Below are positions 1-5,372 of a DNA stretch of 5,423 nt, one piece after another. Source of the stretch: Tidjanibacter sp. (GTDB taxonomy: Bacteria; Bacteroidota; Bacteroidia; Bacteroidales; Rikenellaceae); NCBI GenBank assembly GCA_017379955.1, contig JAFNVE010000148.1:1-5423 (forward strand). Reading direction: 5' to 3'. Every line of letters begins with the position of its first letter. Position 1 is the stretch's first letter. A program made the position numbers and the translations under genes. Below the pieces are notes generated by a model. That model was given only the letters and a program-made list of their open reading frames with translations. It was not told the origin of the DNA and ran no database searches.

Positions 1-68
1 ACTTCTCGTATGTGAGCGGTTTCCTAAGCACCCTTAACACCAAATTCACCAATTATACGGCTTTTTTA
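1..68. other. Intergenic/edge segment downstream of the decarboxylase gene
   Basis: This is the stretch following the stop codon of the minus-strand decarboxylase. I find no hairpin followed by a T-run, so no intrinsic terminator is visible for that gene. On the minus strand, one frame stays open from just after a TAA to the window edge and contains TTG and GTG codons but no ATG. A downstream gene in the same direction could start here or beyond the edge, but nothing in the 10-17 readable residues identifies it. Confidence 0.4.
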
Positions 69-1460
69 TTAGTAGCCAAGGATACGCAACATCGAACGAT
101 AACTCTGCTCCTTCGAGAAGAGTCGGGTATAATACTCGCCCGTTGCCTTGTCGATATCGATAATGATATGCTTAGGTGCGGGAGTCAGGCAGTGCTGAAT
201 ACCGCCAAAGCCGCCGATAGACTCCTGATAAGCACCCGTGTGGAAGAAGCCAATATACTGGGTCTCATTGCAGGGTTTGGGGAGGAAGACGGCGTTGGAG
301 TGGGACTCGCCACTATAGAAGTCCTCGCTATCGCAAGTCAGACCACCGAGGAAAACGCGCTGATACTCGTGATCCCAATGGTTAATCGCAAGCAGAGGGT
401 AACGCTGGTTGATACCCCAAATATCGGGAAGTGTGGTCATAAACGAACTGTCAATCATATACCAGCACTCGCGGTCGTTCTGCTGCTTGTGGTTAATAAC
501 GGAGAAGAGAGTTGCGCCACTCTCACCCACAGTGAACGAGCCGAACTCAGTAAAGATGTTAGGCTCAGCCACGCCGTTCATACCACATATATTCTTAATC
601 TGCGAGATAATCTCCTCTGCCATATACTCATAGTCGTAGTCAAAGGCGAGCGAGTTCTTGATGGGAAAACCACCGCCGATGTTCAGACTGTCGAGCTCGG
701 GACATATCTTCTTGAGTTCGCAGTAGAGTTGCAAACACTTGCTGAGCTCGTTCCAATAGTAAGCAGTATCCTTAATACCGGTGTTGATAAAGAAGTGGAG
801 CATCTTCAGACGGAAACGCTTACTGCCCTTGATGCGCTCTTTGTAGAAGTCGATGATATCATTGTAGCGAATACCGAGGCGCGAAGTATAGAAATCAAAC
901 TTAGGCTCCTCCTCCGCTGCAATACGGATACCGAGGTTGCAAGGCTTGGTAATATGCTGCTCCACAAGATCTAACTCCTCCTTGTTGTCCAGCACAGGAA
1001 TAGTGTTATAGAAGCCGTTAGACACCAGTGTAGCGATGTTCTCAATATACTGAGGACGCTTGAAACCGTTGCAGATGATATAACGATCCTTGTCGATAAG
1101 CCCCATATCATAGAGGGCATTAACCAGATGGATATCATATGCCGAGGAGGTCTCGATATGGATATCGTTCTTCAACGCCTCCTCGAAGACAAACGAGAAG
1201 TGCGAACTCTTAGTACAGTAGCAGTAGTTGTAGGTACCCTGATAATCTGCCTTTGCCATAGCAACATTGAAGAGTCGCTTAGCACGCTGAATCTGCGAAG
1301 ATATCTTGGGCAGGTATGTAATTTTCAGCGGTGTACCATACTGCTTGATTACATCCATCAAAGGAACATTGTGAAAGTAGAGTTCATTGTCTTCAACGGT
1401 GAACTCATCCTGAGGAAACTCGAAAGTCTGCTCAATAAGGTCGATGTACTTGTTCTTCAT
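69..1460 (-). CDS. speA: Fold-type III PLP-dependent decarboxylase, probable arginine decarboxylase
   Basis: This 463-residue protein belongs to the alanine-racemase-fold (type III) Orn/DAP/Arg decarboxylases. It probably converts arginine to agmatine for cytoplasmic polyamine synthesis. The PLP-binding lysine is K84 in YCTKSSH. Other landmarks are SRLGIR (193-198), the phosphate-binding glycine cluster in LNIGGGFP (259-266), GLTCDSED (373-380) with the active-site cysteine C376, and FFHTGAYQ (405-412). The usual EPGR motif is replaced by EFGSFTVGESG (305-315), and the usual LHFHxGS is LHFFINTG (221-228). I believe these are traits of the Bacteroidetes subfamily, not damage. The protein is far shorter than the roughly 630-660-residue classical SpeA, so the symbol follows function and is not a claim of orthology. 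Substrate is inferred from family resemblance; another diamine-precursor decarboxylase is possible. The ATG at 1458-1460 fits the family N-terminus. The gene is divergent from the operon on its right. Confidence 0.85.
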   Translation of the reverse strand: MKNKYIDLIEQTFEFPQDEFTVEDNELYFHNVPLMDVIKQYGTPLKITYLPKISSQIQRAKRLFNVAMAKADYQGTYNYCYCTKSSHFSFVFEEALKNDIHIETSSAYDIHLVNALYDMGLIDKDRYIICNGFKRPQYIENIATLVSNGFYNTIPVLDNKEELDLVEQHITKPCNLGIRIAAEEEPKFDFYTSRLGIRYNDIIDFYKERIKGSKRFRLKMLHFFINTGIKDTAYYWNELSKCLQLYCELKKICPELDSLNIGGGFPIKNSLAFDYDYEYMAEEIISQIKNICGMNGVAEPNIFTEFGSFTVGESGATLFSVINHKQQNDRECWYMIDSSFMTTLPDIWGINQRYPLLAINHWDHEYQRVFLGGLTCDSEDFYSGESHSNAVFLPKPCNETQYIGFFHTGAYQESIGGFGGIQHCLTPAPKHIIIDIDKATGEYYTRLFSKEQSYRSMLRILGY

Positions 1461-1505
1461 TTCTCGGAATCGTTGAAAAAATTAAATCCATCTTCGCTAC
1501 TTTAA

Positions 1506-1542
1506 CAAAAAATTATCAATGTAGCCGAGTTACTTTACAAAA
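1506..1542 (-). promoter_or_regulatory. Candidate promoter for the decarboxylase gene
   Basis: Read on the minus strand, TTTTG (1542-1538) is followed after 22 bases by TAATTTTT (1515-1508). This matches seven of eight positions of the Bacteroidetes -7 consensus TAnnTTTG. The spacing is at the long end of what is usual. It would give an untranslated leader of roughly 40 bases. In a region this rich in A and T a chance match is quite possible. Confidence 0.3.
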
Positions 1543-1599
1543 TTTGGGCCTACAAAGAAAATAATTCTTTTTAGAACAATCAACATAAATACCTTTTTT

Positions 1600-1624
1600 C
1601 TTGAAAAAAGATTGAAATTTCAAG
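1600..1624. repeat. Nested inverted repeats at the operon promoter (operator-like)
   Basis: CTTGAAA (1600-1606) and TTTCAAG (1618-1624) form a perfect 7-base inverted repeat with an 11-base spacer. The right half is also part of a perfect 12-base palindrome, TTGAAATTTCAA (1612-1623), whose first three bases are the proposed -33 element of the HU-gene promoter. A third self-complementary stretch, CTTTTTT-CTTG-AAAAAAG, lies at 1593-1610. A dimeric regulator could bind here. The AT-rich background makes chance palindromes more likely, so the regulatory role is only inferred. Confidence 0.35.
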
Positions 1625-1641
1625 GAAATTGGGTAATTTTG
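1612..1641 (+). promoter_or_regulatory. Bacteroidetes-type promoter for the HU-rpoN activator-lptE-secG operon
   Basis: TTG (1612-1614), a 19-base spacer, then TAATTTTG (1634-1641) matches the -33/-7 promoter recognised by the Bacteroidetes primary sigma factor. The -7 box is a perfect TAnnTTTG. Transcription should begin near 1648, leaving a leader of about 60 bases before the ATG at 1707. It is the best promoter match seen ahead of the five plus-strand genes. Confidence 0.6.
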
Positions 1642-1706
1642 AGCACTATTTTAGGGTATTAGGCGTTTAACCGATATATCCACGACCAAATTTGAGAGTT
1701 AGAACA

Positions 1707-2651
1707 ATGGTTAACAGATTCATAGCAGAGTATATGGCCAACTCGCGCCGACTGATTTTGCCGGGCGTGGGTGCCTTCGTACGTCGCACCGAGGGCGGCG
1801 AGATTGTTTTTGTCGAAATGTTCAAGCAGAACGACGGAGTGCTGACCAATCTTATCAGCCAGAAGATGGATATCTCGGCCGAGCAGGCAAACATCCTCAT
1901 CGAGCGACTCATCACCGAGTTGCAGCACGACTTACGCTACTATGGCTACTACACCATCCCCGCACTCGGCACTCTAAGACAGACCGAGAAGAGCATTATC
2001 TTCCAGGCCGATGCCCCCGCCTCGCTCCAAGCAGAGCAGCCTCAGGCAGTACAGAGCAAGGAGAACACGCCTCCTACCCCACGCTATGAGAAGGTTGAGG
2101 AGCAGGAGATTGTCGCTACTCCCAAGGAGGAGAAGCCTGCACCTAAGGCAGAGGCAATAGCAGTACCCAAAGTTGAGCCTAAGCCAACACCCAAAACAGA
2201 GGTTGTGGCAACTCCCAAGGCCGAGCCTAAACCCACTCCCAAAGCAGAGGAGCCCGTTCGACCTGCCGAGAAGGAGAGCACAACAACCGACAACGTAAAA
2301 TTCAAACTCTTCACCTCTGAGTCGGAGGCCACAAAGTCGGCCAAGCAGAGCGAGGCGAAAGAGCCAAAGAGAGTCGCAAAGCCCAGCCCGGCAACCCAGG
2401 AGCGTTTCCGCTTTGAGGCGCACAAAGACAGCGAAGAGAGCGCACCACAGCGCATCCGCATACGCACAAACCGCAAGCGCAAGAAGATGGACGGAGTAAC
2501 ACTCCTGGCAATCATTGCTGCTGCAATTGCGGTAATCGTTATCATCTATGGTATGGTATCGTCGCCAGGCCCTGTGTTTGACGAGCCGTTGCTTCCCGCA
2601 ATGCCCGACACCACAGCAGTTGAACTTGCAGCACCCGAGAGTGCTAACTAA
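1707..2651 (+). CDS. Membrane-anchored HU-domain (CCDC81-like) protein lacking a SPOR domain
   Basis: The 314-residue protein has three parts. Residues 1-95 resemble the bacterial CCDC81-type HU domain, with LILPGVGAFV (16-25), a central helical stretch and YYGYYTIPALGTL (78-90). Residues 105-260 form a low-complexity linker rich in Pro, Lys, Glu and Ala that ends in a strongly basic patch (RIRIRTNRKRKK, 249-260). A single hydrophobic helix spans about 264-284, followed by about 30 residues. The basic patch before the helix predicts the HU part in the cytoplasm and the tail in the periplasm. In Bacteroidetes, proteins of this kind often end in a peptidoglycan-binding SPOR domain; none is present here. 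DNA binding is inferred from the fold only. I chose the ATG at 1707 over an in-frame TTG at 1692 because the domain begins at MVNRFIAEYM. It is first in the operon, 15 bases before the sigma54 activator. Confidence 0.85.
   Translation: MVNRFIAEYMANSRRLILPGVGAFVRRTEGGEIVFVEMFKQNDGVLTNLISQKMDISAEQANILIERLITELQHDLRYYGYYTIPALGTLRQTEKSIIFQADAPASLQAEQPQAVQSKENTPPTPRYEKVEEQEIVATPKEEKPAPKAEAIAVPKVEPKPTPKTEVVATPKAEPKPTPKAEEPVRPAEKESTTTDNVKFKLFTSESEATKSAKQSEAKEPKRVAKPSPATQERFRFEAHKDSEESAPQRIRIRTNRKRKKMDGVTLLAIIAAAIAVIVIIYGMVSSPGPVFDEPLLPAMPDTTAVELAAPESAN
2109..2249 (+). repeat. In-gene Pro/Lys/Glu repeat, three copies of about 16 codons
   Basis: Within the linker of the HU-domain protein, three adjacent units read IVATPKEEKPAPKAE, AIAVPKVEPKPTPKTE and VVATPKAEPKPTPKAE (residues 135-181). 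The second and third copies are closest, which suggests a recent internal duplication. Such linkers are usually extended and may span a distance between DNA and membrane. Copy number may vary between strains. Confidence 0.8.
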
Positions 2652-2666
2652 CAATAGCAGAGAGAG

Positions 2667-3884
2667 ATGGCAGAGATGGATATTACTTCAATCAAACAGC
2701 GATTTGGAATTATCGGCAACAACGAGGCGATGAATCGTGCCTTGGAGATTGCCGCTAAGGTCGCACCTACCGACCTCACCGTACTCGTTACGGGCGAGAG
2801 CGGTGTGGGTAAGGAGTATTTTCCGCAGGTGATACACACCCTCTCCACTCGCAAGCACAACAGATATATCGCAGTAAACTGCGGTGCAATCCCCGAGGGC
2901 ACTATCGACTCGGAACTCTTCGGCCACGAGAAGGGAGCATTTACTGGTGCTACCGAGAGTCGCAAGGGTTATTTTGAGGAGGCTGACGGAGGTACAATAT
3001 TCCTCGACGAGGTGGGCGAGTTGCCCCTCTCGACACAGGTGCGACTGCTCCGCGTATTGCAGACTGGCGAGTTTATCCGTGTCGGCTCGGCAAAGGTGCA
3101 GAAGACCAATGTGAGGGTTGTGGCGGCAACAAACAGCAATCTGCGCGAGGCAATCTCCTCGGGCAAGTTCCGCGAAGACCTCTTCTTCCGCCTCAGCACC
3201 GTACCTATTACAGTACCCCCACTCCGCGAGCGCAAGGAGGATATCCACCTCCTCTTCCGCAAGTTCGCTTCGGATGTAGCAGTACAGTACCATATGCCCG
3301 CCATTTCGCTCGATATGGCAGCTAAGGCGATGCTTGAAAACTACTATTGGCGTGGCAATATCCGCCAACTGAAAAATGTTGCCGAGCAGATATCTGCAAT
3401 CGAGGAGTCAAGGGTAATCACTGCCGAGGTACTCTCGCGCTACCTTCCCCACGAGGCGACAGGTAGTCAGATGGTGGCAGGCGACAGCGAGCGCACCTCA
3501 CATATTGACGAGAGGGAGTTGCTCTATAAGTTCCTGCTCGATATGAAGAACGATATGAACGAGATAAAGCAGATGCTGCGCTCGATGGGCTTGCAGACTG
3601 CACCCCACACTGCACACCCCGCCGAGCCCTCATACGCTGCACTACTCCCCTCGCACGACACCCAAAGCAGTGTCGAGGAACCTATGTATGCCGACAGCGA
3701 GGATGTGACCTATCAGGCACCCGAACAGCCCTCACGCCCCCAGACCAAGGAGCAGATGCAACGAGAGGCCATACTCCGCGCACTGCGCAATAATGGAGGT
3801 CGCAGAAAGGAGGCTGCCGAGGAGTTGTTCATGTCGGAGCGCACGCTCTATCGCAAGATTAAAGAGTTGGGTATCAACGAGTAA
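2667..3884 (+). CDS. Sigma54-dependent transcriptional activator without a receiver domain
   Basis: This 405-residue protein is an AAA+ enhancer-binding protein that uses ATP hydrolysis to open promoters bound by sigma54 RNA polymerase. Visible motifs are Walker A GESGVGKE (43-50), the sigma54-contacting GAFTGA loop (90-95), Walker B GGTIFLDEVGE (108-118), sensor I AATN (153-156), the arginine-finger segment FREDLFFRLS (168-177) and sensor II WRGNIRQLKN (228-237), where the usual WPGN proline is Arg229. A low-complexity linker (about 265-360) leads to a Fis-type helix-turn-helix (about 365-402). Only about 14 residues precede the AAA+ core, so there is no receiver, GAF or PAS domain. Like PspF, it must be controlled by a partner or by its own level. 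The start at 2667 follows a purine-rich AGAGAG; the ATG at 2676 is an alternative. Targets are unknown; its neighbours suggest envelope functions. Confidence 0.94.
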   Translation: MAEMDITSIKQRFGIIGNNEAMNRALEIAAKVAPTDLTVLVTGESGVGKEYFPQVIHTLSTRKHNRYIAVNCGAIPEGTIDSELFGHEKGAFTGATESRKGYFEEADGGTIFLDEVGELPLSTQVRLLRVLQTGEFIRVGSAKVQKTNVRVVAATNSNLREAISSGKFREDLFFRLSTVPITVPPLRERKEDIHLLFRKFASDVAVQYHMPAISLDMAAKAMLENYYWRGNIRQLKNVAEQISAIEESRVITAEVLSRYLPHEATGSQMVAGDSERTSHIDERELLYKFLLDMKNDMNEIKQMLRSMGLQTAPHTAHPAEPSYAALLPSHDTQSSVEEPMYADSEDVTYQAPEQPSRPQTKEQMQREAILRALRNNGGRRKEAAEELFMSERTLYRKIKELGINE

Positions 3885-3895
3885 CAGATAAAAAG

Positions 3896-4411
3896 ATGAG
3901 AAACAGAATAAGGATATTTTTCGGGATTTTGGCAGTGGCTTTTGCAATGACAGGTTGCACCATCAGCTACTCGTTTACAGGTGCCTCAATCCCCACACAG
4001 GCCAAGACGGTATCAATCGCCTACTTCCCCAACAACGCGCCAATGGTGGCACCTACGCTCAGTTCGACACTCACATCGGCATTGCAGGATAAGTTTGCGC
4101 GACAGACCAAGTTGCAGATTGTGGAGGAGAACGGTGACCTTGCTTTTGAGGGTGAGATTACCAACTACGCCACCGCACCGGCAGCCGTAACAGCAGCCGA
4201 GACCGCAGCCCGTAACCGACTGACTATCACCGTGAGAGTGAAATATACCAGCCTCTATGAGCCTACGCTCAACTACAACAAGTCGTTCCAGGCATTTGCC
4301 GAGTACGATGCATCGACCCTCCTCCAAACGGTAGAGGATCAGCTGATTAACGAGATTGTAGAGCAACTTGTGGAGGATATTTTCAACGCAGCAGTATCGA
4401 ATTGGAGTTAG
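3896..4411 (+). CDS. lptE: LptE-family outer-membrane lipoprotein for LPS assembly
   Basis: The 171-residue protein starts with a lipoprotein signal peptide: basic MRNRIR, a hydrophobic core, and a lipobox ending TGC with Cys21 as the predicted lipidated residue. The mature protein opens with the segment SYSFTGASI, typical of Bacteroidetes LptE-like proteins. GDLAFEGEITNY (59-70) and alternating beta-strand-like segments follow. LptE partners the LptD barrel and helps place lipopolysaccharide in the outer leaflet of the outer membrane. Length fits the family (about 165-200). It starts 11 bases after the sigma54 activator, and the next gene begins one base after its stop. The LptE call rests on recognition of the Bacteroidetes family and its usual position before secG; sequence similarity to the E. 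coli protein is expected to be low. Confidence 0.85.
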   Translation: MRNRIRIFFGILAVAFAMTGCTISYSFTGASIPTQAKTVSIAYFPNNAPMVAPTLSSTLTSALQDKFARQTKLQIVEENGDLAFEGEITNYATAPAAVTAAETAARNRLTITVRVKYTSLYEPTLNYNKSFQAFAEYDASTLLQTVEDQLINEIVEQLVEDIFNAAVSNWS

Positions 4412-4412
4412 G

Positions 4413-4868
4413 ATGAGCGAGAAGACAGATAACAAGTTTGCGGCTTTGGCGGATAAATATCCGTGGTGTGCACCCCTTTGCGTAGCAAAAGAGGGAGAGG
4501 GCGAAGAAAAAAAATCACTCTCGCTTCTTATGCGCTCACTCGGCGCAACACGCGCAATGCGCTACCACCTGACTGCCGAGCAGATAGCCCGCCCATCGAC
4601 CGAGAGTATCATCGACAAGTTCATGGAAGTGGGTGATTATAAAGTTGTTGCACAAGAGGACACCCCCGATAATTTGGAGTGGGCAGCAGAATCTGCACCC
4701 AGCAATGAAGAGGAATTTGTGAGCGAACAGTTGGCAGAAATCTACGCTCAGCAGGGACTTTTCGACCAAGCAAAAGAAACTTATCGAAAATTAAGTTTGT
4801 TATATCCGAAAAAAAGTATTTATTTTGCCGAACTTATTGAGAAGTTAGATAAAGAGAATAACAATTAA
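4413..4868 (+). CDS. Small TPR-like protein of unknown function between lptE and secG
   Basis: This 151-residue protein is cytoplasmic by appearance, with no signal peptide or membrane helix. The N-terminal part (1-60) has a conserved-looking KYPWCAPLCVAK segment followed by a charged stretch. The C-terminal part (about 102-147) contains one clear tetratricopeptide-like helix pair: SEQLAEIYAQQGLFDQAKET, then a second helix reaching LYPKKSIYFAELIEKL. TPR units bind other proteins, so an adaptor role is possible, but its partner is unknown. I chose the ATG at 4413, one base after the lptE stop, over an upstream in-frame ATG at 4368 that would overlap lptE by 44 bases. The near-overlap suggests translational coupling. 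The last 90 bases are much more AT-rich than the rest. Function is not assigned. Confidence 0.82.
   Translation: MSEKTDNKFAALADKYPWCAPLCVAKEGEGEEKKSLSLLMRSLGATRAMRYHLTAEQIARPSTESIIDKFMEVGDYKVVAQEDTPDNLEWAAESAPSNEEEFVSEQLAEIYAQQGLFDQAKETYRKLSLLYPKKSIYFAELIEKLDKENNN
4792..4799 (+). promoter_or_regulatory. Possible internal -7 box ahead of secG
   Basis: TAAGTTTG is a perfect match to the Bacteroidetes -7 consensus TAnnTTTG and lies in an unusually AT-rich end of the TPR-like gene, about 80 bases before the secG start. No TTG or TTTG sits 19-21 bases upstream, so half of the promoter is missing. It may be a secondary promoter that lets secG be made apart from the upstream genes, or a chance match. 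Confidence 0.2.
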
Positions 4869-4880
4869 ACAAATAGAGTA

Positions 4881-5198
4881 ATGTATATTTTATTCATCGT
4901 ACTTATAGTTATCGCAAGCGTACTGTTGATTCTTGCAGTGCTTGCACAGAGCCCCAAGAGCGGTATGGCCGCTAACTTTGGTGCTTCGAACCAGGTAATG
5001 GGTGTTCGTCAGACCACCGACTTTTTGGAGAAATTCACTTGGGGTGCTTCGATTGCAATCGTAGTTCTCAGCTTTGCTGCTACTATCGCAATGTCGTCGC
5101 ACAGCAAGTCGCAGAGCAAGGGTGACACCCTTATCGAGCAGGTGATGAGCAGCGAGGCTGCAATCCCCAGCACAGTGACTTTGCCTAGCGAGGAGTAA
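4881..5198 (+). CDS. secG: Preprotein translocase subunit SecG
   Basis: This 105-residue inner-membrane protein is the small accessory subunit of the SecYEG channel, which exports unfolded proteins with SecA. It has the usual two membrane helices, about residues 2-22 and 53-72. The conserved loop between them holds AQSPKSGMAANFG (22-34), the counterpart of the glycine-rich SecG loop, and the Bacteroidetes-typical QVMGVRQTTDFLEKFTW (38-54). The tail after helix 2 is polar, ending in PSEE. The ATG at 4881 puts the first helix at the very N-terminus, as expected. It is the last gene of the operon, 12 bases after the TPR-like gene and followed closely by a strong terminator. Placement next to lptE suggests growth-linked expression of envelope export functions. 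Confidence 0.95.
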   Translation: MYILFIVLIVIASVLLILAVLAQSPKSGMAANFGASNQVMGVRQTTDFLEKFTWGASIAIVVLSFAATIAMSSHSKSQSKGDTLIEQVMSSEAAIPSTVTLPSEE

Positions 5199-5217
5199 GA
5201 GATTACCTTTGAAAACT

Positions 5218-5257
5218 AACACCAGCTGTATCAAATGATACGGCTGGTGTTGTTTTT
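5218..5257 (+). terminator. Strong intrinsic terminator after secG
   Basis: AACACCAGCTGTATC (5218-5232) pairs with GATACGGCTGGTGTT (5237-5251) through 15 base pairs, one of them G-U, closed by an AAAT loop. A T-run follows at 5253-5257. It begins 19 bases after the secG stop and should end the five-gene transcript. The stem is nearly symmetrical but only the plus-strand side has a clear T-run next to it. Confidence 0.92.
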
Positions 5258-5259
5258 AA

Positions 5260-5287
5260 TTCAAAATGCAAAATTCAAAATTCAAAA
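5260..5287. repeat. Heptamer tandem repeat, TTCAAAA x4
   Basis: Four head-to-tail units, TTCAAAA, TGCAAAA, TTCAAAA and TTCAAAA, lie directly after the terminator; the second differs at one base. The sequence then decays to TTAACTA. It is non-coding and AT-rich. Short heptamer arrays of this general type occur in intergenic DNA of several bacteria and can change copy number by slippage. No function is evident. Confidence 0.88.
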
Positions 5288-5299
5288 TTAACTAAAACT

Positions 5300-5327
5300 G
5301 AGAGCATCGAATTGTTCTCTTTTTTTT
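5300..5327 (+). terminator. Second, weaker hairpin with T-run (possible backup terminator)
   Basis: GAGAGCA (5300-5306) pairs with TGTTCTC (5313-5319) through seven base pairs, one of them G-U, around a six-base TCGAAT loop. Eight T residues follow at 5320-5327. The stem is short and not GC-rich, so it is weaker than the one at 5218-5257. It could catch read-through of the operon, or terminate or attenuate a transcript that starts inside this gap. Confidence 0.45.
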
Positions 5328-5372
5328 ATGGGAATAATGGGAGATTTGGGAATTATGGGAACTATGGGAGAA
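5328..5372 (+). repeat. Nonamer array with five GGG tracts in exact 9-base register
   Basis: Five units, ATGGGAATA, ATGGGAGAT, TTGGGAATT, ATGGGAACT and ATGGGAGAA, follow each other with no gaps. Their GGG tracts start at 5330, 5339, 5348, 5357 and 5366, separated by six-base loops each time, which fits the G3-N(1-7) G-quadruplex pattern on the plus strand. The stretch is also open in one frame (MGIMGDLGIMGTMGE), but this follows from the 9-base period and is not good evidence for a gene. Confidence 0.85.

Noticed and set aside
12..974. A 320-codon plus-strand open frame opposite the decarboxylase gene.
   Set aside because: It lies wholly antisense to a clear PLP decarboxylase. Its composition is what the complement of that gene would give, and it resembles no family I know. 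Long antisense frames are common opposite genes of this base composition.
1974..2654. A 226-codon minus-strand frame opposite the HU-domain gene, rich in Leu, Cys and Gly.
   Set aside because: It is the reverse image of the Pro/Lys/Glu repeat codons and has no plausible start context or domain.
2688..3368. A 226-codon minus-strand frame opposite the sigma54 activator.
   Set aside because: It is antisense to a strongly conserved AAA+ core with all motifs intact, so it is a shadow frame.
3930..3946. A sigma54-like -24/-12 element, TGGCAGTGGCTTTTGCA.
   Set aside because: The GG to GC spacing is one base too long for sigma54, and the site lies inside the lptE signal-peptide codons, so the match is likely chance.
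4368..4412. Upstream in-frame ATG extending the TPR-like protein by 15 residues.
   Set aside because: It would overlap lptE by 44 bases and adds MWRIFSTQQYRIGVR, which looks like read-through of lptE in another frame. The ATG one base after the lptE stop fits better.
4507..4514. Run of eight A residues in the TPR-like gene as a programmed frameshift site.
   Set aside because: The frame continues normally through Glu-Glu-Lys-Lys to a full-length product, and no downstream stem or useful alternative frame was seen.
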